Shown here: positions 1 to 8,157 of the stretch, piece by piece
Layout: the number at the start of each line of letters is the position of its first letter
Position numbering within the stretch: the first letter of the stretch is position 1
DNA from: Thoreauomyces humboldtii
Lineage: Eukaryota > Chytridiomycota > Chytridiomycetes > Spizellomycetales > Powellomycetaceae
DNA: 15,745 bases
NCBI GenBank assembly: GCA_027596035.1
Contig: JADGJA010000534.1
Span: forward strand, 1-15,745
Direction: 5' to 3'
Position numbers and translations under genes: made by a program
Notes under the pieces: generated by a model
Told to the model about the DNA's origin: nothing
Databases searched by the model: none
Seen by the model: only the letters and a program-made list of their open reading frames with translations

Positions 1-165
1 GGCCGGGTCGAATTGGTCAAAGGGGAGATATCGGTCGAGAAGGGCATTACCAGAGCGGCCGAGACGTACAGGGTGCCGGCCGTGGGTAGAGCTGCACAGG
101 AGTTGATGGTGGAAGGTGGACTTGAAAATTGGGTTAGGAATAGGATTACCGTGAGGGAGGCGTAA
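1..165 (+). CDS. C-terminal end of a protein resembling the aconitase/isopropylmalate dehydratase swivel domain (partial)
   Basis: A frame open from the first base runs 54 codons to a TAA at 163-165. The start lies left of the window. The tail has a Tyr-Arg-Val-Pro segment followed by a helix of the type AAQELMVEGGLENWVRNRI. Small subunits or domains of 3-isopropylmalate dehydratase and related aconitase-superfamily enzymes often end with a helix of the form 'eiv-x-x-GGL-x-x-y-v-r-x-r'. The match is from memory of the family pattern, not an alignment. No catalytic residues are in view, because in this family the iron-sulfur ligands are in the large domain. If right, the enzyme would catalyse a hydratase/isomerase step such as leucine biosynthesis. 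The frame is free of stops and its codons look coding, so I am fairly sure it is a gene end and less sure of the family. Confidence 0.45.
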   Translation, partial: GRVELVKGEISVEKGITRAAETYRVPAVGRAAQELMVEGGLENWVRNRITVREA

Positions 166-694
166 ACAACATGGCATCAATTCATACACAACAGTGCGAC
201 AATCCCATGAAAAGCGCAAGTGGGATGGCTTCGGGCCTGAGAAAAGTGACATCGACCTCGCTTCAACGAGGCAGTTGTCAAGGTCATCGCGCTGGTCGAT
301 CGTGGCGCCGCGATTCGTGCGTCATGCGTAGCGCTGAGCAACGAACAAAAAGAGATGTCGCCTTTGTTCTCTGCCTCCACCGAAAGGTACTGTACGTAGA
401 CTAGCAAAGGTAACGAAGACAGAGTCCCGCTCACGGGATGCTCCGATTCCCCTTTCTTCGCGATGCATCCTGAACTCTGTACACAGCGGGAGCGCTTTTT
501 CCGTTCTCCTGCCGTGCATGCGGCAAGGCGTTGAGCCGTCTCCACGTTCTCCTCCTTTCTGTTGGCGGCGCTTCTTCCTTCTGCCCTTCTCCGACGCAGA
601 AGGAAAAGGCTTCGAGGGCGGATGTCATCGGCTCTTGTCTTTGGCAAGCGGCGAAGGCAAGGTGCACCGTTTGACAGCGCAAAGGCGGGATCAC

Positions 695-717
695 AAGCGG
701 GCAAGCGGGCAAGCGGG
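695..717 (+). repeat. 8-bp tandem repeat, AAGCGGGC x 2.9
   Basis: Two perfect copies of AAGCGGGC followed by a 7-base partial copy. It lies about 250 bp upstream of the PhoD start codon. Short runs like this arise by replication slippage, and no function can be read from it. Confidence 0.8.
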
Positions 718-893
718 TGCCGGCGTTACGACTCCTTCCTTTCCACCGTCGGTGCTACAGAACACATCCTGCAAGGCGAAAGGGCCACGTTTCTATCGTC
801 ACGCATCCCAGCCCTCGTTGTTGCTCGTCGACCGTCCAGACATCGGAACCATGCGTTGTCGAGAGTGTGTCGGTACGGTGTGCGCCGCCCACT

Positions 894-899
894 TATAAG
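894..899 (+). promoter_or_regulatory. TATA box (TATAAG) of the PhoD gene
   Basis: TATAAG stands 67 bp upstream of the base before the ATG at 966. A transcription start about 30 bp downstream would leave a 5' leader of roughly 40 nt. This placement favours the ATG at 966 over the in-frame ATG at 717. Confidence 0.55.
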
Positions 900-965
900 G
901 AGCTTCAAGCATGGGTCTCCTCGTCGGCCGGAAATCCTAGTTTACCCTACACCTCATACCCCAAG

Positions 966-2728
966 ATGAAGCTCACTGCTCTCTTCTCCGCGCTGCTGGT
1001 CGGCACGGCATGGGCTCTTCCTGCCGCTTCGCCTGCTCAGGCATCCCGAAACCTCGCGTTCGACTCGCCCATCATCAACTATCCGCATCTGGCCGTGAAA
1101 GCGCCCGTATCCCGTCGTTCCGATCCCGCCGGAAATGCCTCCACTGCACAGTTCCTCCACGGCATCGCGTCCGGAGACCCGCTCGCCGATGCCGTGATCT
1201 TGTGGACAAAGGTCACGTCCAACGACTCTCAGGTGGATGTCTTGTACGAGGTCTCCATGGACGAGTACTTCACCGACAATGTGGCCGCCGATTTCGTTTC
1301 CACCAACGCCGATGTCGATTTCACGGTCAAGGTGGACATCACGGGTCTGCAACCTGCTACAACCTACTACTACAGGTTCACCGTCGGTTCAACTACATCG
1401 GCCGTCGGCCGCACTCACACCATCCCCCAGGCCACCGACTTCTTGGCTTCTTACAAACTGGCAGTCTTTTCATGTTCCAACATGCCGGCCGGCTATTTCA
1501 ATGCCTACGGTAGCATCGCCAAGCGTAACGACATTGACCTTGTCCTCCACCTTGGAGACTACATTTATGAGGTAAGTGCTAGTCTGAGCATCTATCATTC
1601 ACAACACATGTTAAAGCGACGTTTGCGTAGTACCCCAACGCCGAATACGGCGACGGAACCGCCCTTGGGCGCATCCCCGCTCCCAACGTGCAGCTCAACA
1701 CCCTCAGCGACTACCAAACCCGTCACGCCCAGTACAAGCAGGACGTCGACCTCATGGCCGCGCACGAAAAGTTCCCGTTCGTCACCATCTGGGACGACCA
1801 CGAGTTTGAGGACGACTCCTGGATCAACGGCTCCGAAGGCGACGACAAGAACAACCTCCCCGGCCAACCCTGGGCGCCCCGAAAGCTGGCCGCCATGACC
1901 GCCTATTTCCAGTACATGCCCATCCGAGCCGCCCTCATCGACGGCGTCGGCAAGATCTACCGAAACTTCCCCATCGGCAACCTCATGGACCTCACCATGT
2001 TGGACACACGCATGAACGGTCGTGACCAAACGGACGTCAAGAACCCCTTCACGATCGCAAAATCGAGCAGGACCATCATGGGATCGGACCAGGAGGCTTG
2101 GTTCAACCAGCAACTCTCGGCGTCCCAAGCTCGAGGCGCCAAATGGCGCATCATCGGAAACCAGGTCGTCTTCAGTCCCATGAGAGTGCTCTTCAACACC
2201 GTCCCCCTCACGTTCGACTCCTGGGACGACTACCCGGCCAACAGGCAGCGCGTCTTGGACTACATCAAGAACAACGGAATCACCAACACGGTCATCCTCA
2301 CAGGAGACATCCACTCGTCCATGGTCTTCGACGTCCTCGAGGATCCGTACAACATATTCGACTTCAACCCTATCACCCAGTCCGGTTCGGCTCTCGTCGA
2401 GTTCGTCGGTCCTAGCGTGACTTCGGACGGCATGGGTGCCAAGGACATGATCCTCATGCGAGCCACGCAGCCGCATCTCAGGTGAGGGGGTTCTCAGTTC
2501 GAATGGTTTGCTCGCCGCGGCGCTTCGTTACTGATCTGTTTTTTTTTTACAAGGTGGGGCAACGGCGTCCTTCACGGTTACTACATTCTGACCGTGGCCA
2601 CCGACAAGGTCACCGCCGAATATCATCTCCTCGACACCATCCAGTCCAGGACCTACGTCGATTCCATCGCCGGGACGTTCGTGACGGCTTTGAACTCTGC
2701 AAAGATCACCTCGAAGGTGGTCGCTTAG
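966..2728 (+). CDS. Secreted PhoD-family alkaline phosphatase/phosphodiesterase, three exons
   Basis: Exons 966-1571, 1631-2481 and 2554-2728 join to 1632 nt, giving 543 residues. Intron 1 (1572-1630, 59 nt) starts GTAAGT. Intron 2 (2482-2553, 72 nt) starts GTGAGG and has a T-run before its AG. Joining restores one frame across both introns. The N-terminus (MKLTALFSALLVGTAWALP) is a clear signal peptide, so the enzyme should enter the secretory pathway. A PhoD N-terminal beta domain follows (about 50-155, with the pattern FLHGIASGDP and 'ILWTKV'). The catalytic domain shows the family's metal sites: Cys170 in the VFSCSN segment, GDYIYE at 197-202, WDDHE at 256-260 and GDIH at 427-430. In characterised PhoD enzymes such residues bind iron and calcium. 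The enzyme would release phosphate from mono- and diesters outside the cell. Length and motif order are normal for the family. Three-exon reading confidence is high; the exact substrate is unknown. Confidence 0.93.
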
Positions 2729-2771
2729 AATTCCCTTTGCGTCACCCACTTCGAAGGTCGTTGCTTAGATT
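2711..2771 (+). repeat. Imperfect 40-bp-period duplication of the PhoD stop-codon region
   Basis: The segment TCGAAGGTGGTCGCTTAGA (from 2711) recurs as TCGAAGGTCGTTGCTTAGA (from 2751), exactly 40 bp later. The first copy carries the last codons and the TAG stop. The second lies in the 3' untranslated region and has two substitutions over the core. It looks like a small tandem duplication that has started to drift. Confidence 0.75.
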
Positions 2772-3050
2772 CGTCTTCTCTGTAGTCCCTATCCTAGATC
2801 AGATTTTAGAATACAAATAGAATTTTCTTTTGGCCTCCGAGTTTACTTCTGGAATCCTTTGCTCTTGATGATTGCGCAGGATCGAGGCTGGAGGAGTTGA
2901 GAATTGCACCACACAACTACTGCGATGAAGAGCAATCGCAAAACACCAAGTACGGCTTTTGGTCTCAGTTCAATGGGAAAGTAGCGATGCATTATTAACA
3001 AAACGGACAAGGTATAAAGAAACAATATGTTCGAGAAAAAGTCCAATGAT
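2729..3050. other. Convergent intergenic region between PhoD and the flavin monooxygenase
   Basis: A 322-bp AT-richer gap where two transcripts must end facing each other. It holds the second copy of the duplicated stop region and several A/T-rich stretches such as AATACAAATAG near 2809, suitable for 3'-end formation. I see no gene in it. Confidence 0.6.
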
Positions 3051-5007
3051 CTAACGACCGACCTCGACCTTACGGTCAGCCTGGTCGATCTTGCGCTTGT
3101 GGACGCCGGCGGGAAGGGACTCGGGGTCGACGATGGCACCGTTGAGCCTGTGAGCGTCAACATCCGACTCACGAAGCGCCTTCGCGGTGACGGATCCGGG
3201 CACGCCCTTGACACCACCGTCGGCCTTCTCCGCCGAATAAGCCCTCGCGAGCTTGACGCCCTTCGAGTTGTTGAACCCGAGGATGAAGAGAGCGTACTTC
3301 CATCGGTTACGTTGGGACGCGACGGTGCTCGCGATCCAGTAGATGAGTTCTCCGTACGAGTAGAAGGCGAGTCCCGCGGTGGCTCGGTCGTACCCTCCGA
3401 TGAGGACGGATCGGGATCCTTGACGGTTCCATGGTCGGTCCTTGAGGTCGTCGGCTCCGCGACGGTCGCGAACCCATTGGGCCGCCTTCTCGGGCGTGGG
3501 ACGGGTGGATTCGTCGAGGACGAAGGTGAGGAAGAGACGGGTGAGGAAGCCGATGTGGATGTGACCGGCGGTAGCGACGGCGTCGACGTAGGCATCGTTG
3601 AGGAAAAGCATGTTGGGAGCCCGAGGAGGGAATGCGACGCAGAACAGGTTCGGGGGCTTGAAGTCCTCCTCCTGGTCTGCAGGAGGCTCGGCCTTCCACG
3701 TGTCCTTGGGGCAATAGTCGGCAGTAGGCTTCTTGAATCCCGTTGCGAAGAAGATGATGTCGGATTGAATGGGCTCAGGGGCCGTGGCCGTGGAAGCCTC
3801 CTCCTGAGATCTGGCCGGAACACCGACCATGTCCCTAGAGTCCCATTGGACCTTGCTGAGGTGAACGCGGCTCTCGTCAAAGTGGTCGATGCCTCCGCGA
3901 ATGTAACGAATCTTGCCCTCGCGAACGAGTGCGAGGTACCGGGTGTTGAGACAGGGAGTGGAAGAGTAGAAGGGACGGTCAGGGGTCATGCCCTGGAGTT
4001 CCGTGCCGTACCAGAAGTGCCTGAGGAAGAGTTCGACAAAGTAGCCGAGACGAGGAGGAATGATGGAAGCGATGCTGCTGGTGAGGATGCCACGCGGCAT
4101 GATCCATTTGTCGTGACGGGCGACCACGGTGATGGTGACCTTGTCCTCTCCGGGACCGAGGCGGGATTCGTCACCCTTGAGCTCATTCAGGACGTAATCG
4201 ACGACCTCGACGGCCGAAGCTCCAGATCCGAGAACCAGAATGTTGGAGCCCTTTACAAAGTCGATGTCGAGCGAGTCCATCTTGGACGAGTGCGCCTTCA
4301 TGCCGCGGAACGAGTCGAGGTCCTTGAAGTCAGGAATGAGGACCTCTCCGCACGTGCCGATGGCCGAGACGACACCGTCGAAAGGAAGGTCGGTCTCTCC
4401 GTTGATGATGTAGGTGTTGGTCTTTTCGTCATGGACGATGGACTCGACGGGAGTGTTGAATCGAGTCTTGGGCTCCAGCTCGTAGACCTTCCAGATGCGG
4501 GTAAGTTCACCCACGATCTCGTCCCGGTGAGGGAACGCGGTGGTGAAACGAACGAGAGGGTGGAAGCGGTAGAACAATGCCTGGAACTGCAAGCTCGAAG
4601 TCTTGTTGACGCGACCCCACACTCCACCGAGCTTGGGCTCCTTCTCATAAATGACAACGTCAACGCCTGAAGCGACGGCTGCAGCCGCCGAGCTCACGCC
4701 GGACACGCCTGCGCCGATGATGGCCACGCGCGGTCTGGCGCCTTCGAGGGGTTTGTGCTTGGGGTTCGGCGACCACGGGTACCAAGGCTGATCTGCGGCG
4801 AAGGCGAGGGCGCGGCTCACGAGTGTCGCGAGGAACAGGTTGACATAGACCAGGAAGCACACGATCTATAATATGAACAACGATACGATGATGAGTTGAC
4901 GATCGCAACCACTCTGAACCGTGTAATTGCCTTACCGGCGTGAAGACTCCCGCGAGGGTGATCTTCGTGTAGCGCTTCAGCTGCTCCTTTACTTTTGGAG
5001 CAGACAT
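3051..5007 (-). CDS. Membrane-anchored flavin-containing monooxygenase (FMO/Baeyer-Villiger-like), two exons
   Basis: On the minus strand exon 1 is 5007-4936 (24 codons) and exon 2 is 4865-3051, ending in TAG; together 628 residues. The 70-nt intron (4935-4866) runs from GTAAGG to TATAG and the junction is in phase. The first in-frame codon that could pass as an alternative start in exon 2 is a GTG, not an ATG, so the spliced start is much better. A hydrophobic stretch at about 16-46 predicts an N-terminal membrane anchor. The FAD Rossmann motif GAGVSG is at 75-80, followed by 'EKEPKLGGVW'. A second dinucleotide-binding site, GSGASA, begins at 237, and FFATGF is at 396-401. The identifying motif reads F-x-G-x-x-x-H-x-x-x-M at 210-220, where FMOs usually end in Tyr or Phe and Baeyer-Villiger enzymes in Trp. 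The family uses NADPH and oxygen to oxygenate N, S or carbonyl groups. The substrate is not readable. An in-frame ATG at 5070 lies almost at the expected transcription start, so I chose the ATG at 5007. Confidence 0.9.
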
Positions 5008-5095
5008 GATGACTGTTGCAGGGATTGTGGAATCGGAGGGGGGTTGTACAGTACACACCTCTTGCTTCATGGGCGAGCTCTCGCCTGCTCTGGGA

Positions 5096-5102
5096 CTTTA
5101 TA
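5096..5102 (-). promoter_or_regulatory. TATA box (TATAAAG) of the flavin monooxygenase gene
   Basis: Read on the minus strand, TATAAAG lies about 90 bp upstream of the chosen ATG at 5007. Transcription starting about 30 bp downstream would begin near 5068, which leaves a leader of about 60 nt and makes the ATG at 5070 an unlikely start. Confidence 0.6.
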
Positions 5103-5426
5103 GACGCACTTCCTATAGCACGCGCCAAATGCATGATTCATCACTTCCTTATCCTGCAGAGCCTTCCATCATTGCCGCATGCTTACGGCTTGCCCCCCCC
5201 TTTGGCTTTGAGGCTTGGCGCTATCTGTAAACATTTCTCACCATTTCTGTATACGAAGGATGCCACGCAGCGTGAGAAGGATACCACGTCGTTGTACCAG
5301 AACCGACGCACGCTGGGATTGCATGGCTTTTCTGAACACCCGAGAGCATGAGGAGGGGACACTGTGAAAAAGGGCGTCATCGTTCCATGTTCTCTCCTCT
5401 GCGGGCATCGGGAGATGGCTACTGCA

Positions 5427-5434
5427 TGACGTCA
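5427..5434. promoter_or_regulatory. Palindromic CRE/ATF site (TGACGTCA)
   Basis: A perfect TGACGTCA lies about 410 bp upstream of the LEA-like start codon. bZIP factors of the Atf1/Sko1 type bind this palindrome in fungi, often in osmotic or oxidative stress genes. The same octamer followed by AA occurs upstream of the FAD monooxygenase gene at 13769. Confidence 0.5.
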
Positions 5435-5517
5435 AAGAGAACGGGGCCGGAACACGGATGAGCTATCGAAACAAAGAAGAAGAAAAGGAGAAGAAGTCTC
5501 TCTGACACATGTCAAAG

Positions 5518-5524
5518 TGAGTCA
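5518..5524. promoter_or_regulatory. AP-1/Gcn4-type site (TGAGTCA)
   Basis: A perfect TGAGTCA lies 84 bp downstream of the CRE site and about 315 bp upstream of the LEA-like start codon. Fungal Gcn4-type and AP-1-type bZIP factors bind this heptamer. A single heptamer can occur by chance, so its function rests on the pairing with the CRE site. Confidence 0.4.
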
Positions 5525-5837
5525 TCCTTCTGACCTTTTTGTCTGTCGATTGCATCACTCTCACTGCCCTTGGGCTGCTGCTGGGGGAGGTTTGGCCTTG
5601 GGAAGTTGGGAGCGCTCTGTCCCTTGGGAGGGAAGGGAGAGGCGGCGGCTTCGCGATGACGACAAAGGGAGGTCGAAGGGCATGCAGGCAGATTAGGTGG
5701 CTCGTGGTCATGACGCTTCACGGTACCGTCGATGACACGTAGCCTTGCGGGGGAGCAGTACTTAAGGCTCTGGCCATCCTCAAAGGTCGCTCTCAATCAT
5801 TCCAATACCCCCTACCAGCACAATCCTATCGAAACAA

Positions 5838-7574
5838 ATGCAGAACCACGAGAACAACGTTCAGGAGCAGTACCTCCAGGCCGAGGCAGGTCTCAAGGGA
5901 GCTCACGCCATCGCCCAGGACAACGCCAACGCCGTCATGATCGGCGACGTCGTCGTTGTCGACCAGCCCCACACCGCTCACTCCGCCGAGCCATCCGCCG
6001 CCGACTCCGCCAAGGTCGCCGCCACCGAGGCCTACGAGAGGGCCCGCGCATCGGTCGAGTCGCTCACCCACCAGGCTTCCGACACGGCTGCACCCTACGT
6101 CAACACTGCCCAAGAGAAGGCCACACCCTACGTGAACGCCGCTTACGCTGCCCCCTCGGTCGCCCGCGACACGGCAGCGGGTGCGTACTCTTCTGCTCGC
6201 GATGTTGCCCACGATGCCAGGGCCCAGACCGCTGTCCACTCTGACCGTGCAGAGGCAAAGACCAACGAGGTCATCAGCAACGTTGCCCAGAAGGTCGCCG
6301 GATTCGCTGCGAACGCGCAGGCCCAGGCATCCGCCATCGCCTCCAACGCCTCGGAGACTGCGTCCCACGCGGCCACGAGCGCGTACAACGCGCCAGCCGC
6401 AGCCCGCGACACCGCGTCATCCCTCTACACGTCTGGAACTACCTCCGCCGCCAACACCATCGCACCCGTGCAGAACGTCGCGTCCAACGCATACTTCTCT
6501 GCTCGCGATGTCGCCGCCGATGCCAAGGCCCAAACTGCTGCTCACTCTGACCGTGCGGAAGCCAAAACCGCCGCAGTCCTTGACAGCGTTGCCCAGAAGG
6601 CTGGCGCCATCGCTACCGCTGCCACGGAGACTGTCAGGCCCTACGTCAACGCCGCTTCCAACACCGCTTCTTCTGTGTACAACAAGACGGCAGAGACCGC
6701 TTCCAACGCTGCCAGCACTGCCTACCAGGCTCCTTTCGTCGCTCGCGACACTGCCGTCAACCTTGCCGGCTCTGCCCAAGACACAGCTTCTGCAGTGTAC
6801 ACCACCGGTGCCGAGCGTGCTGCTACGACTACCTCGGCGGTTCAGAACAAGGCTGCCGCCGCTTACGGAGTAGCCCGCGACGTGGCAGTCGACACCAAGC
6901 AGCAGACTCAGGCACACGCCAACGTTGCCCAGCAGGCCGCCCAGAACAAGATTGGAACCGCTGCCCAAGCCGCTACCAATTACGCACACAAGGCTGCCGA
7001 CATGGCCGTCCACCACAAAGACCGCGCCGTTGACGCCGCAACCTCTGCCAAGGAGACTGCCGTCCAAGGAGCCACTTCCGCCGCTGTTGCTGGACAGGAG
7101 ACCGCCGTCCAAGGTGCCACCGCTGCCAAAGGTCTCGCTAGCCGTGCCGTCGGAGCCGGTGTGAACACTGTCGTCGCTGGAAAGGATGCCGCCCTCGCCG
7201 TTGCTGGAGGAGCCATCGGCATCGCCTCTGGTGTCACGCACTACGCAGTGGACACTGCCGTCCACGCCAAGGATGTTGCCGTGACCAGTGCATCCAACGC
7301 TGTGCACTACGCCGTCGACACGGTCCATGCCGTGGAGGCCAAGGTCGCCCAAGTCGTCACCTCCGCCTACAACGCTGGCACTGGTCTCGCCGGCTCCGCT
7401 GTTGAGAAGGGACGTTCCATCGCCGGATTCCCTTCCCACCCCACCGCGCCTACCGGCACCGAGGACGAGGTCGTCGAGGTCGTCGCTGTCCGGGAAATCG
7501 AGCCCGTGGTCGTTCAGCCCGTTGCTGTCGTCGGCCAGACCACCACCGGTGAGCCTGTTGTTCAGGCTCTGTAG
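5838..7574 (+). CDS. LEA-like / apolipoprotein-like amphipathic repeat protein
   Basis: A single exon of 578 residues. The ATG has a good context (AACAAATG) and no intron is needed. The protein is dominated by Ala, Thr, Val, Ser and Asp, and I see no Cys and no Trp in it. This composition, with heptad/11-mer-like patterns such as 'TASSVYNKTAETASNAAS', is typical of late-embryogenesis-abundant group 3 proteins and of exchangeable lipid-binding amphipathic helices. Larger modules repeat: AP-x-x-ARDTA at 105, 185 and 298, each followed by ARDVA with a downstream helix starting at 120, 222 and 346. The first two modules share the block 'AHSDRAEAKT'. The C-terminal third has Gly/Ala/Val-rich stretches and two HYAVDT motifs, then an acidic Val-rich tail. 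Third codon positions are strongly C or G, suggesting high expression. Likely roles are protection of membranes or proteins in drying or osmotic stress, or coating of lipid droplets. I cannot choose between them; no signal peptide is seen. Confidence 0.85.
   Translation: MQNHENNVQEQYLQAEAGLKGAHAIAQDNANAVMIGDVVVVDQPHTAHSAEPSAADSAKVAATEAYERARASVESLTHQASDTAAPYVNTAQEKATPYVNAAYAAPSVARDTAAGAYSSARDVAHDARAQTAVHSDRAEAKTNEVISNVAQKVAGFAANAQAQASAIASNASETASHAATSAYNAPAAARDTASSLYTSGTTSAANTIAPVQNVASNAYFSARDVAADAKAQTAAHSDRAEAKTAAVLDSVAQKAGAIATAATETVRPYVNAASNTASSVYNKTAETASNAASTAYQAPFVARDTAVNLAGSAQDTASAVYTTGAERAATTTSAVQNKAAAAYGVARDVAVDTKQQTQAHANVAQQAAQNKIGTAAQAATNYAHKAADMAVHHKDRAVDAATSAKETAVQGATSAAVAGQETAVQGATAAKGLASRAVGAGVNTVVAGKDAALAVAGGAIGIASGVTHYAVDTAVHAKDVAVTSASNAVHYAVDTVHAVEAKVAQVVTSAYNAGTGLAGSAVEKGRSIAGFPSHPTAPTGTEDEVVEVVAVREIEPVVVQPVAVVGQTTTGEPVVQAL
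6192..6606 (+). repeat. Diverged direct repeat within the LEA-like gene (306-bp period)
   Basis: The stretch beginning at 6192 (TCTGCTCGCGATGTTGCC) recurs at 6498 (TCTGCTCGCGATGTCGCC) and stays similar for about 110 bp, through the shared GTTGCCCAGAAGG. Most differences are in third codon positions. The 306-bp offset equals 102 codons. A more diverged third copy of the same module begins near 6873. It shows that the gene grew by internal duplication. Confidence 0.75.
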
Positions 7575-7788
7575 ATGAAATCTCTTGGCCTTTCTTTACC
7601 CCCGTCACCTTGTATTATATACCCCGCTTTCCATTTTGGTTGTTTCTGGCGCTCCTTGCATAATATGATCATCCCTTCCATTTGCACATGCTCGCTTGAC
7701 AATATCTCCCATTAGCCTAAACTTGATGATCCCAGATGGTACATCTGGCGCTCCCGCCCGTCCTATACGATGATGGCGCCGCGGAGAG

Positions 7789-7820
7789 GAGATGGCGAGA
7801 TGGCGAAACGGCGAAATGGC
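7789..7820 (+). repeat. 8-bp tandem repeat, GARAYGGC x 4
   Basis: Four consecutive 8-base units: GAGATGGC, GAGATGGC, GAAACGGC, GAAATGGC. It is a short slippage-type repeat in non-coding DNA, with looser GGCG-containing units continuing to about 7840. Confidence 0.8.
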
Positions 7821-7932
7821 CCGGCGTAGTGGCACGGCGACGAAGCGGACTGCACGGTCTGTAGCTTCAAGGAGCTAGAAGTAAAACTCCTCAACCCCTT
7901 GTGCTTTCAAACTAAACAACCTACACCTACCG

Positions 7933-7939
7933 TATATAG
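7933..7939 (+). promoter_or_regulatory. Possible TATA box (TATATAG) upstream of the J-protein gene
   Basis: TATATAG lies 225 bp upstream of the ATG at 8158. This is further than for the other genes here, so a leader of about 190 nt would be needed. No nearer TATA-like element is obvious. Confidence 0.3.
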
Positions 7940-8157
7940 GGCAGACATCCAAGGCCCAGAAGACATGCCAAGAAAACTCAGGCAGGGCTGTCCGCCTGTC
8001 CGCTGTCGCACACGTCATGCCGCTCCTTCCAGCCTTTCCGGCGGCCCCCGGCCTTTTTGCGACATTCAAGCATTGACATTAACAGGCGACGAGTCGACCT
8101 CCTCTAATTCAGACCAGTTCGTAGAGATAGGAGCCAGTAGAGCTTGGTCTGCAGATC

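Larger units (their letters stand above)
166..965. other. Intergenic region and PhoD promoter
   Basis: An 800-bp stretch without a convincing gene. The open frames here, on both strands, are short, overlapping, rich in Arg, Ser and Cys, and have no recognisable domain. It holds a small 8-bp tandem repeat at 695-717 and a TATA box at 894-899, both listed separately. The frame of the PhoD gene is open upstream as far as an ATG at 717, but that stretch lies mostly upstream of the TATA box and reads like non-coding DNA. Confidence 0.6.
5008..5837. other. Divergent promoter region between the flavin monooxygenase and the LEA-like gene
   Basis: An 830-bp gap between two genes that point away from each other. 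It holds the TATA box of the minus-strand gene at 5096-5102, a run of eight C at about 5193-5200, a full TGACGTCA palindrome, a TGAGTCA site, and a purine-rich tract at about 5470-5500. Short open frames in the gap have no recognisable features and I do not call them genes. Confidence 0.6.
7575..8157. other. Intergenic region between the LEA-like gene and the J-protein gene
   Basis: A 583-bp gap. Its left part is T-rich with AT-rich words such as TATTATATA near 7612, fitting 3'-end formation of the LEA-like transcript. Its middle has an 8-bp tandem repeat (7789-7820). Its right part has a possible TATA element at 7933. The short open frames in it carry no recognisable domain. Confidence 0.6.

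Noticed and set aside
717..965. N-terminal extension of PhoD to an in-frame ATG at 717
   Set aside because: The extension would bury a clear signal peptide and crosses the TATA box at 894.
1595..2476. A 293-codon minus-strand open frame opposite PhoD exon 2
   Set aside because: Same shadow effect. The plus strand carries the PhoD metal-binding motifs and correct splice sites, and the minus-strand product is low-complexity.
3027..4670. A 547-codon plus-strand open frame opposite the flavin monooxygenase
   Set aside because: It is a mirror of the real gene, caused by C/G-rich third positions. Its product is a monotonous Val/Glu/Asp/Arg/Gly sequence with no domain, and the minus strand has intact FAD and NADPH motifs.
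5008..5070. N-terminal extension of the flavin monooxygenase to an ATG at 5070
   Set aside because: The ATG would fall almost exactly at the transcription start predicted from the TATA box at 5096-5102, and the added peptide has no features.
6417..7439. A 340-codon minus-strand open frame opposite the LEA-like gene
   Set aside because: The product is Gly/Ser/Val-rich repeats that mirror the Ala/Thr codons of the plus strand. The plus-strand protein has coherent amphipathic modules, a good start and a longer frame.
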